Shown here: positions 8,930 through 18,084 of the stretch, piece by piece
Numbering within the stretch: position 1 is the first letter of the stretch
Layout of the letters: every line of letters begins with the position of its first letter
Assembly (NCBI RefSeq): GCF_900110215.1
Contig: NZ_FOCX01000004.1
Span: 233,103 to 297,102, forward strand
DNA from: Halorientalis persicus
GTDB lineage: Archaea; Halobacteriota; Halobacteria; Halobacteriales; Haloarculaceae
Reading direction: 5' to 3'
DNA length: 64,000 nucleotides
Position numbers and translations under genes: made by a program
Notes under the pieces: model-generated
What the model was told of the DNA's origin: nothing
Seen by the model: the letters and a program-made list of their open reading frames with translations, nothing else
Database searches by the model: none

Positions 8930-9997
8930 CTAGAACTCGTTGCAGACGGGGATGCCGACGGTTTCGTAGTTCCCCATGTTGCCGATCACGTCCGGCACTT
9001 CTTCGAGCGAGACGGTCTCGGTGACGATCTGGCCGGGGTCGATCTTGCCGCGGGACATCATGCGGAAGATCTGGTCGTACTCGTTGGGTGGCATCCCGAA
9101 GGAGCCGTAGAACTCGCGCTCGTCCATGACCATGTTGTCGACCGGCAGTTCGACGTTCCCGTCGTTCTCGCCGGTTGTGAGCCCGATCTGGAGGTGCTGG
9201 CCAGCCTTCCCGAGGGAGTTGATGGCGGCCTTGCAGGTTTCGGCGACGCCCAGCGCGTCCACGGCCACGTCGACGCCCTGGGAGGAATCGGTGTGGGCCT
9301 TGACCGCCTGGGCGGCGTCCTTTACATCGGTCGCGTTGATGATCTCGTCGGCACCGAGTTCCTCGGCGGCCCAGAGCTGTTCGTCCTTGATGTCGACGGC
9401 GATCACGTTTGCCCCGAGCGCGTCGGCGATGTGGACCGCCGAGAGCCCGACCCCGCCACAGCCGTGGACGGCGACCCAGTCGCCGGGCGTGACGTCGACG
9501 CGGCTGACCAGGCCGTGGAACGCGGTGGCGAACCGACAGCCCAGACCGGCGACGTTGACCGGATCCACGTCGTCGGGTAGTTTCACGACGTTGTGGTCGG
9601 CCTCCCGGACGGGGAACCGCTCGGCGAAAGCCCCGGGGGCCATCCCCAGGAAGCCGAGCGGGACCATGCGGTCACAGATGTTCCCGCGGCCGTCACGGCA
9701 GTGCTGACAGGTACCGTCCGAGAGGTTGAACGGGACGGTCACCATGTCGCCCTCGCGGAACCGCTCGACGTTGTCCCCCACCTCGACGACGCGGCCGGCC
9801 GGTTCGTGGCCGAAGATCAGTCCTTCCGTCGGGACCACGCCGATGTGTCCCCAGTCCCCCTTCCAGGCGTGCCAGTCGCTCCGGCAGATCCCGCAGGCTT
9901 CTGTCTCGACGACCACCTGGTCTTCGTCGGCCGTCGGCTCTTCGACATCCTGAATCTCAAGGGGCTCTTCTACCCCCTGAAAGACTGCTGCTTTCAT
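8930..9997 (-). CDS. Zinc-dependent alcohol dehydrogenase (MDR family)
   Basis: 355 residues starting MKAAVFQGVEEP at 9997; the upstream 12 codons lack family similarity. It is a medium-chain dehydrogenase that oxidises an alcohol or polyol with NAD(P). The catalytic zinc site shows C38 (CGICRSD) and the GHE motif at 63-65. The structural zinc loop reads D94-x2-C97-x2-C100-x7-C108, so Asp replaces the usual first Cys. The Rossmann motif is VHGCGGVGLSAVHIA near residue 175. The substrate cannot be told. The gene is convergent with the preceding secreted-protein gene. Confidence 0.92.
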   Translation of the reverse strand: MKAAVFQGVEEPLEIQDVEEPTADEDQVVVETEACGICRSDWHAWKGDWGHIGVVPTEGLIFGHEPAGRVVEVGDNVERFREGDMVTVPFNLSDGTCQHCRDGRGNICDRMVPLGFLGMAPGAFAERFPVREADHNVVKLPDDVDPVNVAGLGCRFATAFHGLVSRVDVTPGDWVAVHGCGGVGLSAVHIADALGANVIAVDIKDEQLWAAEELGADEIINATDVKDAAQAVKAHTDSSQGVDVAVDALGVAETCKAAINSLGKAGQHLQIGLTTGENDGNVELPVDNMVMDEREFYGSFGMPPNEYDQIFRMMSRGKIDPGQIVTETVSLEEVPDVIGNMGNYETVGIPVCNEF

Positions 9998-10170
9998 ACA
10001 GCCCCTATCAATAGAGACACCGTAATAAAACATTGGTAGGCCTTTTCATACCCCCAATTTTTGAGGTCTATCCGGTTATATGGGGCCGTATTTCATGGGG
10101 CGTGCTATCATGCGTGTGCGGGCGGTATCGGACGCTTCGGGGGCTGTTCGTCCGTCTCCTGGTGTTGAAA

Positions 10171-10178
10171 AACTTAAA
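10171..10178 (+). promoter_or_regulatory. TATA box of aIF1A gene
   Basis: ACTTAAAC is centred about 28 bases before the ATG at 10204, the spacing expected for a leaderless haloarchaeal transcript. Confidence 0.6.
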
Positions 10179-10203
10179 CCGTCTGCCCGCCGAAGGGGCG
10201 ACT

Positions 10204-10491
10204 ATGAGTGACAACGAGGGACGCAAAGACCTTCGGATGCCCGACGACGACGAGGTCTTTGCGGTCGTCACGAATATGCTCGGTGCGAACCGGGTACGTG
10301 TCCGGTGTATGGACGGTGTCGAACGCACAGCACGCATCCCCGGGAAGATGCAGAAACGCATCTGGATCCGCGAAGACGACGTGGTACTGGTCGAACCGTG
10401 GGACTGGCAAGACGAGAAGGCGGACATCACCTGGCGCTACGAGAAACAGGAGGCGGACCAGCTTCGGCAGGAGGGTCACATCCAAGAGTGA
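10204..10491 (+). CDS. eif1A: Translation initiation factor 1A (aIF1A)
   Basis: 95 residues starting [17 protein letters not shown], with the single S1/IF1-type OB fold of aIF1A. Diagnostic blocks are [22 protein letters not shown] and [23 protein letters not shown]. It binds the small ribosomal subunit A site and helps start-codon selection. The longer frame from 10033 runs through the promoter and is rejected. It is followed after 61 bases by rio1 and then by a KH protein, all on the plus strand: a small-subunit maturation and initiation set. Confidence 0.96.
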   Translation: MSDNEGRKDLRMPDDDEVFAVVTNMLGANRVRVRCMDGVERTARIPGKMQKRIWIREDDVVLVEPWDWQDEKADITWRYEKQEADQLRQEGHIQE

Positions 10492-10552
10492 TGTGTTCCA
10501 TCGCGGGGTGTGCCGACGGGACTGACTCGCGGGCACGCCGAGAGAGGGCACG

Positions 10553-11434
10553 ATGACCACCGAGTTCGATCTCGTCGACACCGACGATATCGACTCACCG
10601 GGCGACGAGTGGGAAGAGATCGACGTCGCCGACACCGAGGCCGACCGTATCGCCCGGAGCCGCGACCGGGAGTTCAGCCAGTTCCGCGAACGGATCAAAG
10701 ATGCAGACCAGTTCAAGGTCGAAGCATCCGTTTTCGACGACGCGACGTTCGGTGCCCTCTACAAACTCGTCCAGGACGGCCACATCGACGCGTTCGGCGG
10801 GCCGATCTCGACGGGCAAGGAAGCCAACGTCTACTCCGCGCTGGGCGGGTCGGCGGCCGCCGACGCGCTGGACGCCGCGGACTCGCCCGAAGTCGCCGTC
10901 AAGGTCTACCGGATCAACGCTTCCGATTTTCGGGATATGCGCGGGTACCTCGACGGCGACCCCCGGTTCGACGGCATCGGCTCGAACAAGAGCGATGTCG
11001 TCAAGGCGTGGGTCCGCAAGGAGTTCGCCAACCTCAGGCGCGCGCAGGCGGCCGGCGTCCGCGTCCCCGAACCCATCGCCGTCGAGCGCAACGTCCTCGT
11101 GATGGAACTGCTGGGGATCGACGAGGGTCGGGCCAAGCGACTGGCGGAGGTCCACGTCGAGAACCCCGAGACCGCATTCGAGGTGGTCCGGGAGTATATG
11201 CGCCGCCTCCACAGCGCCGGGCTGGTCCACGGCGACCTCTCCGAGTACAACATTATCCTCCACGGCGAGGAACTGGTCGTCATCGACCTGGGGCAGGCGG
11301 TCACTGTCCACCACCCCAACAGCCGCGACTTCCTCGAACGGGACTGTCACAACGTCGCCTCGTTTTTCCGCCGGCAGGGACTGGCGGTCGAGGACGACGA
11401 CCTGCTGGCGTTCGTGACCGGCGGTGCGGACTGA
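10553..11434 (+). CDS. rio1: RIO1-type atypical serine/threonine kinase
   Basis: 293 residues. Kinase signatures are STGKEANVYSAL (flexible nucleotide loop), VAVKVYRI (ATP-anchoring Lys), LVHGDLSEYNIILH (catalytic Asp and Asn) and VVIDLGQAV (metal-binding Asp in place of DFG). The RIO N-terminal winged-helix part of Rio2 is absent, so this is the Rio1 class. Rio1 acts in late small-subunit maturation, mainly as an ATPase. Position between aIF1A and the Dim2-like KH protein supports that role. Confidence 0.95.
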   Translation: MTTEFDLVDTDDIDSPGDEWEEIDVADTEADRIARSRDREFSQFRERIKDADQFKVEASVFDDATFGALYKLVQDGHIDAFGGPISTGKEANVYSALGGSAAADALDAADSPEVAVKVYRINASDFRDMRGYLDGDPRFDGIGSNKSDVVKAWVRKEFANLRRAQAAGVRVPEPIAVERNVLVMELLGIDEGRAKRLAEVHVENPETAFEVVREYMRRLHSAGLVHGDLSEYNIILHGEELVVIDLGQAVTVHHPNSRDFLERDCHNVASFFRRQGLAVEDDDLLAFVTGGAD

Positions 11435-11518
11435 TTGGCGGCCACGGACCGCGACGGTTCAGTGGCGGCCACCGTGCGAAGGCTTGAAAACGCGTGGTAT
11501 CGTAGTGACGAGCATATT

Positions 11519-12067
11519 ATGCAGCACGTGAAGATACCGCAGGACCGCATCGGCGTGCTCATCGGCGAAGGTGGGGAGACGATGCGCGAGATCGAAGAGC
11601 GCGCGGAGGTTCGCCTCGACATCGACTCCGAGAGCGGCTCGGTAAAGGTCGAGACGGTCGGTGACCCCATCGTGGGGCTGAACGGCCCGGACATCGTGAA
11701 GGCCATCGGCCGCGGGTTCGCTCCCGAGGACGCACTGGAACTGCTCGAAGACGACCTGATGATGTTCGACGTGGTCGACCTGAAGGCCGCCGCCCGGAAC
11801 AAGAAAGATATGCGACGGAAGAAAGGGCGGCTCATCGGTGAAGACGGCCGGACGCGGGAGCTGATGGAGGAGTTGTCCGGCGCGGCCGTCGTCATCTACG
11901 GCTCGACGCTGTCGATCATCGGCGAGCCAGAACAGGTCGACACCGTCCGGGAGGCCGCCGAGATGATCCTCGACGGCGCGCCCCACGGCTCGGTCTACTC
12001 GTTCCTGGAGCGCCGCCACAACGAGATGAAACAGAAGGGTATGGAGTACCACCAGTTCACGGGCTGA
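11519..12067 (+). CDS. KH-domain RNA-binding protein (archaeal Dim2/Pno1-like)
   Basis: 182 residues from ATG 11519 (MQHVKIPQDRIGVLIGEGG). The 28 codons upstream in frame lack similarity and sit in the rio1 spacer. Two KH modules are visible: GVLIGEGGETMREIE near residue 12, and KKGRLIGEDGRTRELME near residue 102, each with a GxxG-type loop (GEGG, GEDG). This is the Krr1/Pno1 family, which binds pre-16S or 16S 3' regions with Rio1 and Nob1 during small-subunit maturation. Its stop is only six bases from the convergent permease gene. Confidence 0.93.
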   Translation: MQHVKIPQDRIGVLIGEGGETMREIEERAEVRLDIDSESGSVKVETVGDPIVGLNGPDIVKAIGRGFAPEDALELLEDDLMMFDVVDLKAAARNKKDMRRKKGRLIGEDGRTRELMEELSGAAVVIYGSTLSIIGEPEQVDTVREAAEMILDGAPHGSVYSFLERRHNEMKQKGMEYHQFTG

Positions 12068-12073
12068 CGCCGG

Positions 12074-13627
12074 TTACTCTTCGTTCGTCGTCTCCGCCGA
12101 ATCCGCCGCTCCTCGTCCGAACCAGTTCGCCCACAGCGGCTGGAAGGCGTCCTCGGCCTCGGAGATGCGGTCCCAGTCGCTGAGCCCGCGCTCCTCGTCG
12201 CTCCCGGGGATCGTGTTGTCGAACACCAGCGCCGTGAGGCCGCCGACGGCCATGCCGGTCGTGCCGATCACGTAGGCCGTGTTGGCGACCGCCTCCGTGC
12301 CCAGGACCGAGCCGGCGAGGGGGATCCCGGCCAGTCCCGCCTGGAACGTGGCCACGTCGCCGACGTTGGCCATGTACTCGGGGATGGCGAGGCCGACGAA
12401 AAGCGAGATGCCGAGGACGAACACGTTCCGCGAGGAGTCCAGATCGACGTACTTCAGGTTCGAGAGGCCGACGGCGACGATCTGGCCGAACATGGCGACG
12501 AACAGGCCGCCGACGATGGGGTCGGGCACGGTCGCGACCAGCCGGCCGAAGTAGCCGACGAACCCGACCACCAGCATCACGATCGCGCCGATCTGGACGA
12601 CTGCGCGCGAGGCCACGCCCGTCAGGCCGATCGCGCCGATGTTCTCCGAATAGGAGGTCGCGCCCCCGGTCCCCATGATTCCGGAGAAGACGTTGGTGAG
12701 TCCCTCCATGCCGATGCCGTGGTTGATGCGGCGCTCGCTGGGCATCCCGCTCCCGGTCAGGCGCGCGACGGCGTGGTAGTCGCCGAAGCTCTCGACGATG
12801 GAGGCGAGGACGCCGGCGAACATCCCGATGGCGAAGGCCAGCTCGAAGCGGGGCAGCCCCCACTGGAGCGGGTAGATGGGGAACAGCGGCCGGCCGTCGG
12901 TGACCGCGCCGAGGTCCACGAAGCCCGGCGCATTCGGGGCGATGACGCCGGTCACGGAGAGGGCGGCTGCGACGACCCAGGCGATCACCACGCCCAGCAG
13001 GACGGGGAACAGGCTGAACACGCGGTGACTGCGGTCGAGGTACTGGGAGAACAGCACGATCAGGCCCAGGGTCAGGCCGAGCAACCACCAGTTCGTGGTG
13101 GCGGCGGTGACCTGGGGGGTGTCGAACAGCGCCAGGCCGATGAGGGTGATCGTGGGGGCGACGACGACCGGCGAGAGGAAGGCTCTGAGTTTTCCGACGA
13201 TTCCCAGGTAGCCGATAGCGACCTCCGCCAGCGCGGCGACGATGATCGCGCCCTGGAGGACCTGGAGTTTGGCCTGCCAGCCCGGGAGCCCGGCCGTGGC
13301 GGTCGCGGTGGTGACGATGGCGATCGCCGGTGCGAGCATCGAGAAGGGCGCGCCCTGCACGATCGGATAGCGGTTCCCCAGGGTGGTCTGGGCCAGCGTC
13401 GCCACGCCGGAGACGACGAAGAAGGTGCCGACGAACCGCGCGGTCACGTCGGTCGGCATCCCCATCGCGCCCGCGAGGATCAGCGGGACGGCGACGTTGG
13501 CCCCGACCATCGTCAGGTAGTGCTGGAGGCCGAGCAGTATCGACGGCCAGGTTCCCGGCCAGTCGTCGACCCCGTACTCGACGAACGACGCTTCCGAACT
13601 CTCGTCGGCCTCGGCCTCAGTACCCAT
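12074..13627 (-). CDS. NCS2-family uracil/xanthine permease
   Basis: 517 residues starting MGTEAEADESSEAS at 13627. It is a polytopic membrane protein with about 12-14 hydrophobic helices. The opening GLQHYLTMVGANVAVPLILAG is the standard NCS2 start, followed by TLGNRYPIVQGAPFSMLAPA. The SFGDYHAVARLTG / RINHGIGMEGLTNVFSG region corresponds to the substrate-binding half repeat. It imports uracil or a purine base by proton or sodium symport; which base is not clear. The acidic N-terminus is cytoplasmic by inference. Confidence 0.92.
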   Translation of the reverse strand: MGTEAEADESSEASFVEYGVDDWPGTWPSILLGLQHYLTMVGANVAVPLILAGAMGMPTDVTARFVGTFFVVSGVATLAQTTLGNRYPIVQGAPFSMLAPAIAIVTTATATAGLPGWQAKLQVLQGAIIVAALAEVAIGYLGIVGKLRAFLSPVVVAPTITLIGLALFDTPQVTAATTNWWLLGLTLGLIVLFSQYLDRSHRVFSLFPVLLGVVIAWVVAAALSVTGVIAPNAPGFVDLGAVTDGRPLFPIYPLQWGLPRFELAFAIGMFAGVLASIVESFGDYHAVARLTGSGMPSERRINHGIGMEGLTNVFSGIMGTGGATSYSENIGAIGLTGVASRAVVQIGAIVMLVVGFVGYFGRLVATVPDPIVGGLFVAMFGQIVAVGLSNLKYVDLDSSRNVFVLGISLFVGLAIPEYMANVGDVATFQAGLAGIPLAGSVLGTEAVANTAYVIGTTGMAVGGLTALVFDNTIPGSDEERGLSDWDRISEAEDAFQPLWANWFGRGAADSAETTNEE

Positions 13628-13678
13628 CGGTCGGGGCTGTGGCCTGGCGGGCAAAACCCCGTCGGTCTCGGCCGACGC

Positions 13679-14173
13679 TCACTCCTCGTCGTCGTCTTCC
13701 AGTGATACGTCCCCGATGGCCTCGGCGATGTCGTCGTCGGCCGCGGCCTCCTCCTCGCTCTCCTCGTCCTCGTCGAGGTCCATCGCCTCTTGCTCGGGCT
13801 CGATGTCCTCGTCCAGGCTCGCGGGCTCGCCGCCGGCGGTGTCGTCCGGCTCGCTCGTGGTACTCGGCTCCAGTTCCGCGCCGCCGGTATCGGCACCCGT
13901 CGACGCCGTCCCCGTGCCGCCGGATTGCCCGAGGTCGGTGTCGGGGTTCGTCGGTTCGTCCAGGTCGAGCTGTCGTTCGAGCAGTTTCACGCGCTCTTCC
14001 AGTTCCGAGACGCGGCTCGCGACCGCCGGGGCCTGTGTCGTCGCCAGATCCGACATCGGGCGGTTGGCGACGATCCATCGGAGGTACGCACCCCGGTCGT
14101 CGAACCCCTGGAGCTGTGCCTCCTCGTCCAACTCGGCGACCAGATCGTCGTCCAGACGTAGGCGAATCTCCAT
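13679..14173 (-). CDS. Ribbon-helix-helix protein with coiled coil and acidic tail
   Basis: 164 residues from ATG at 14173 (MEIRLRLDDDLVAELDEEA). The N-terminal 45 residues look like a CopG/MetJ-type ribbon-helix-helix: a short beta strand, then two helices ending GAYLRWIVANRP. A short coiled coil follows (VSELEERVKLLERQLDL, about 60-78). The last 80 residues are a disordered Asp/Glu/Ser/Thr tail ending LEDDDEE. It could be a DNA-binding regulator whose tail modulates binding. It is divergent from the thermosome gene with about 200 bases between, but no regulatory link is shown. Confidence 0.75.
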   Translation of the reverse strand: MEIRLRLDDDLVAELDEEAQLQGFDDRGAYLRWIVANRPMSDLATTQAPAVASRVSELEERVKLLERQLDLDEPTNPDTDLGQSGGTGTASTGADTGGAELEPSTTSEPDDTAGGEPASLDEDIEPEQEAMDLDEDEESEEEAAADDDIAEAIGDVSLEDDDEE

Positions 14174-14336
14174 CGGTCGAACGTATGTCAACGGGTCACG
14201 TAAATCCCGGTGCCTGCCGACCCCTGGGGACTGGAACGGTCGCCTTCGGGCTGTTTAAACCCTGTCGTGGTATCCGGTGACACGCCAGACGGACGGGCCG
14301 CCCGTTGGCGGTTTCGACTGTGGGGTACCACAACAG

Positions 14337-14343
14337 TTATATA
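14337..14343 (+). promoter_or_regulatory. TATA box of thermosome gene
   Basis: TTATATA is centred 32 bases before the ATG at 14372 and stands out in GC-rich surroundings. A start near 14365 would leave a short leader. Confidence 0.7.
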
Positions 14344-14371
14344 GAATGGCAATACAATCTTTTGCTTGACT

Positions 14372-16066
14372 ATGGCTCAGCAGATGGGTAACCAGCCCCT
14401 CATCGTACTCTCCGAGGAGAGTCAGCGGACATCCGGGAAGGACGCACAGTCGATGAACATCACGGCCGGGAAGGCCGTCGCCGAGTCCGTTCGGACCACC
14501 CTCGGTCCGAAGGGGATGGACAAGATGCTCGTGGGCGACACGGGTAGTGTCGTCGTCACGAACGACGGTGTCACCATCCTTGACGAGATGGACATCGAGC
14601 ACCCCGCGGCCAACATGATCGTCGAGGTCGCCCAGACCCAGGAGGACGAGGTGGGCGACGGCACGACGACTGCGGTCGTCATCTCCGGTGAACTCCTCGC
14701 GAAGGCAGAAGACCTGCTGGACCAGGACATCCACGCCACCATCCTGGCTCAGGGGTACCGCCAGGCCGCCGAGAAGGCAAAGGAGATCCTCGAGGACATG
14801 GCCATCGAGGTCGACGAGGACGACACCGACATCCTCGAGCAGATCGCCGCCACCGCCATGACCGGCAAGGGCGCGGAGAACGCCAAGGACACGCTGGCCT
14901 CGCTCGTCGTCGATTCGGTTCGCGCCGTCGCCGACGACGAGGGCATCGACACGGACAACATCAAAGTCGAAAAGGTCGTCGGCGGCTCCATCGACGAGTC
15001 CGAACTCGTCGAGGGCGTCATCGTCGACAAGGAACGCGTCCACGACAATATGCCCTACGCCGTCGAGGACGCCAACGTGGCCCTGCTCGACACGGCCATC
15101 GAGGTCCCCGAGACCGAACTCGACACCGAGGTCAACGTCACCGACCCCGACCAGCTCCAGCAGTTCCTCGACCAGGAGGAGAAACAGCTCAAGGAGATGG
15201 TCGACAACCTGAAGGAAGCCGGTGCTGACGTCGTCTTCTGCCAGAAAGGCATCGACGACATGGCCCAGCACTACCTCGCTCAGGAGGGTATTCTCGCAGT
15301 CCGTCGGGCCAAGAAGTCCGACATCAAGGCCCTCTCGCGCTCGACCGGCGCTCGCGTCGTCTCCAACATCGACGACGTCACCGAGGACGACCTCGGCTTC
15401 GCCGGCTCCGTCGCCGAGAAAGACATCGGCGGCGACCAGCGCATCTTCGTCGAGGACGTCGAGGACGCCAAGGCCGTCACGATGATCCTGCGCGGCGGTA
15501 CCGACCACGTCGTCGACGAGGTCGAACGCGCAATCGAGGACTCGCTGGGCGTCGTGTCCGTCACCCTCGAAGACGGGCAGGTCCTGCCCGGCGGCGGTGC
15601 CCCCGAGACCCAGCTCGCCCTCGGTCTGCGTGACTACGCCGACTCCGTGGGTGGCCGCGAACAGCTCGCCGTCGAGGCCTTCGCGGACGCCATCGACGTC
15701 GTCCCGCGCACGCTCGCAGAGAACGCCGGGCTCGACCCCATCGACTCGCTGGTCGAGCTCCGCAGTCAGCACGACGGCGGCTCCACCACGTCCGGGCTGG
15801 ACGCCTACACCGGTGAGGTCGTCGACATGGAGGAAGACGGTGTCGTCGAACCCCTCCGCGTCAAGACCCAGGCCGTCGAGAGCGCGACCGAAGCCGCAGT
15901 CATGATCCTGCGCATCGACGACGTCATCGCGGCCGGCGACCTCAAGGGTGGCCAGAGCGACGACGACGGTGACGAAGGACCACCTGCCGGCGGACCCGGC
16001 GGCGCGCCCGGCGGTATGGGCGGCGGCATGGGCGGCATGGGCGGCGGCATGGGCGGCATGATGTAA
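14372..16066 (+). CDS. Thermosome subunit (group II chaperonin)
   Basis: 564 residues. A cytosolic ATP-driven folding chamber subunit. Motifs: [11 protein letters not shown] at 45-54, NDGVTIL at 64-70, and the nucleotide-binding GDGTTT at 95-100. GGGAPE near 410 is the conserved equatorial segment. The C-terminus carries a flexible Gly/Met tail ([11 protein letters not shown] repeats) that projects into the cavity. ATG 14372 is preferred to the in-frame TTG at 14366. Haloarchaea usually have two or three paralogues; only one is in this window. Expression is probably strong and heat-inducible, from the prominent TATA box. Confidence 0.97.
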   Translation: MAQQMGNQPLIVLSEESQRTSGKDAQSMNITAGKAVAESVRTTLGPKGMDKMLVGDTGSVVVTNDGVTILDEMDIEHPAANMIVEVAQTQEDEVGDGTTTAVVISGELLAKAEDLLDQDIHATILAQGYRQAAEKAKEILEDMAIEVDEDDTDILEQIAATAMTGKGAENAKDTLASLVVDSVRAVADDEGIDTDNIKVEKVVGGSIDESELVEGVIVDKERVHDNMPYAVEDANVALLDTAIEVPETELDTEVNVTDPDQLQQFLDQEEKQLKEMVDNLKEAGADVVFCQKGIDDMAQHYLAQEGILAVRRAKKSDIKALSRSTGARVVSNIDDVTEDDLGFAGSVAEKDIGGDQRIFVEDVEDAKAVTMILRGGTDHVVDEVERAIEDSLGVVSVTLEDGQVLPGGGAPETQLALGLRDYADSVGGREQLAVEAFADAIDVVPRTLAENAGLDPIDSLVELRSQHDGGSTTSGLDAYTGEVVDMEEDGVVEPLRVKTQAVESATEAAVMILRIDDVIAAGDLKGGQSDDDGDEGPPAGGPGGAPGGMGGGMGGMGGGMGGMM

Positions 16067-16069
16067 GCC

Positions 16070-16157
16070 CACTTTTTGCACGCTCGTCGCGCCAGAGGCG
16101 CGACTCGCGGCAAAAACTTGGGGAAAATCTCGGCGTCCTCCCGTTCGTCGGACGCCG
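16070..16157. terminator. Hairpin cluster with T-tract between convergent genes
   Basis: TTTTT at 16072-16076 follows the thermosome stop. An 8-bp stem GTCGCGCC/GGCGCGAC (16086-16093 and 16097-16104) is bracketed by TTTTTGC and GCAAAAA, giving an extended inverted repeat. A second stem CGGCGTCC/GGACGCCG is at 16131-16138 and 16150-16157. A bidirectional terminator for the thermosome and the opposing lipoprotein gene is inferred. Confidence 0.6.
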
Positions 16158-16287
16158 AGGTTCCGCGCGCTCGGGCCTGACGGCCCTCGCGTGCGGTACG
16201 ATACCCAAGTGTCCGCCGCACCGCACCCGCATCGCTCCGTCGAACGCAACGTACGCTTTCTTTCGGTACCGCTCGACCAGCGACGGC

Positions 16288-16986
16288 TCAGTCGTTCCCG
16301 AACCAGACCGCCCCGTAGTTCAGGCGCTCGACCACTCGTTCGCCGGTCCCGACCCGCTCGTAGCGCAGTCGGTAGGACATCACGACGCCGCTGGGCTCGA
16401 CTTCCAGCAGGACCGAGACGTTCCGCGCTCGCTCCCCGAACACCGTTGCCGTCGTCGCGTTGGCCCGGTAGTAGTACGTCGTCGTCCGCAGTGGGACCCC
16501 GCTGGGATTGTCGGCCCGAACCAGTTCGACCGCCGAGAGAACCGGCCCCAGTCGATCCCGGAACGACGGTGAGAACGACCGGTTGTCCCCCGACCGTGCT
16601 TCGGTTCTGGTGCCGTCGTCGCTCGCCGTCGTCACGGTCCAGGTCGTCGTGGTGTTCGCGCCGCGGTCGACACGACCGTCGATCACCCGGCGCCGGACCG
16701 TCCCGTTCGCGGCGGTGACCGTCCGCTCGTAGGTGAACAGGGCCGAGGCGTTCCGGAGTCGCTCGACGTGCCCGGTCACGAGTGCGTCGGGGTCGACGAC
16801 CCCAGCACGAGTCGCGCCCGGAGCGATCCGCGAGCGTGCGGTCGCGGTCGGCGTCGCCTCGGGCGTCGGGACCGTGACCTCTGGCACGGAGACGGGCCCG
16901 GGGGTCTCGGGGTCGTCGGCGGCGAACCCGGCACAGCCGGCCGCGAGGACGGCACAGCACAGCAAGACCGGCGCGAGGCGGGACAT
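16288..16986 (-). CDS. Predicted lipoprotein of unknown function
   Basis: 232 residues from ATG 16986 (MSRLAPVLL). A lipobox LAAGC places the lipidated Cys at residue 18. A Pro/Thr linker (about 28-50) leads to a domain of about 180 residues rich in beta-strand patterns (LFTYERTVTAANG, TTYYYRANATTATVFG, SYRLRYERVGTG). It is probably anchored outside the membrane. The fold resembles haloarchaeal LolA-like lipoproteins of the DUF7537 type, but that is a weak impression. Convergent with the thermosome gene. Confidence 0.75.
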   Translation of the reverse strand: MSRLAPVLLCCAVLAAGCAGFAADDPETPGPVSVPEVTVPTPEATPTATARSRIAPGATRAGVVDPDALVTGHVERLRNASALFTYERTVTAANGTVRRRVIDGRVDRGANTTTTWTVTTASDDGTRTEARSGDNRSFSPSFRDRLGPVLSAVELVRADNPSGVPLRTTTYYYRANATTATVFGERARNVSVLLEVEPSGVVMSYRLRYERVGTGERVVERLNYGAVWFGND

Positions 16987-17079
16987 GACCACTGGTAGGA
17001 CTGTGCTGGGATAAACCTCGGGGCGGGCTCGGCAGGGTGCGGGGTTGGAACTAAGTCGCCCGGCCGACCAGATGCGGGT

Positions 17080-18072
17080 ATGGAGACGTTGCTGTTGAAC
17101 CCGGCCGCCGTCGAGGAGAGCGCCCAGTTACCGGCGGTCGTCGACGCCGTGGAGGCGGCCTTCGCCGCCTACGCCCGCGGTGACGCGACGATGCCCGCCA
17201 AGTCCTACATCGACCTCCCGCAGTACGACGGGGACTTCCGGTCGATGCCGGCGTTCATGGACACCGGCGAGTGGGACGGCGCGGGCGTCAAGTGGGTCAA
17301 CTCCCACCCGTCGAATCCCGACGACCACGGCCTGCCGACCGTGATGGGGACGATGATCTACTCCGACCCCGAGACGGCCGTCCCGCTGGCGATCATGGAC
17401 GGGACGACGCTCACGATGAAACGGACCGGCGCGGCCGCCGCTGTCGCCACCGACCACCTCGCGGTCGAGGATGCCACCACGCTCGGCCTCGTCGGCGCGG
17501 GCGTCCAGGCCCACGCCCAACTCGACGCCATCGCCACCGTCCGGGACATCGAGACCGTCGTCGTCGCCGACAAGGACTCCGACGCCGTCGAGGCGTTCCG
17601 TGCGGACGCCGCAGACGAGTTCGACGTTCGGGAAGGCTCCATCGCCGACGCTGTCGGCTGTGACGTGGTCTCCACGACGACGCCGGTCCGCGAGCCCATC
17701 GTCCCCCGCGAGGCCGTCGGCGAGCACACCCATATCAACGCGATGGGGGCCGACGCCGAGGGGAAACACGAACTCGCCGACGAAATTTTGCTCGACGCGA
17801 AACTCGTCATCGACGACCACGGTCAGTGTACCCACTCCGGGGAGATCAACGTCCCCTACGCCGCCGGGACGCTGACCGACGACGATATCCACGCCGAACT
17901 GGGCGACGTCGTGGTCGGCGAAGCCAGTGGCAGAACCGACGAGGACGGCATCACCGTCTTCGACTCCACGGGACTGGCTATCCAGGACGTGGCCAGCGCC
18001 CACGTCGTCTACGAGTACGCCCGCGACCACGACGTGGGCGAGTCGATGGCACTCGTCGGGACCGATCTGTGA
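17080..18072 (+). CDS. Ornithine cyclodeaminase / alanine dehydrogenase family protein
   Basis: 330 residues, the usual size for the mu-crystallin/OCD family. MPAKSYIDLP and VKWVNSHPSNP match the substrate-side half. LTMKRTGAAAAVAT holds the conserved Lys-Arg region. GLVGAGVQAHAQLDAI near 145 is the Rossmann NAD(P) loop. Archaeal members include NAD-dependent alanine dehydrogenase; cyclodeaminase or imine reductase activity cannot be excluded. It stands alone, with MCP and lipoprotein genes on the opposite strand on each side. Confidence 0.9.
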   Translation: METLLLNPAAVEESAQLPAVVDAVEAAFAAYARGDATMPAKSYIDLPQYDGDFRSMPAFMDTGEWDGAGVKWVNSHPSNPDDHGLPTVMGTMIYSDPETAVPLAIMDGTTLTMKRTGAAAAVATDHLAVEDATTLGLVGAGVQAHAQLDAIATVRDIETVVVADKDSDAVEAFRADAADEFDVREGSIADAVGCDVVSTTTPVREPIVPREAVGEHTHINAMGADAEGKHELADEILLDAKLVIDDHGQCTHSGEINVPYAAGTLTDDDIHAELGDVVVGEASGRTDEDGITVFDSTGLAIQDVASAHVVYEYARDHDVGESMALVGTDL

Positions 18073-18084
18073 GCGGCCTCGCGG

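Noticed and set aside
14255..16960. A 901-codon reverse frame antisense to the thermosome gene
   Set aside because: It is a GC-rich mirror of a well-supported gene. Its residues are low-complexity Val/Leu/Gly/Asp and match no family.
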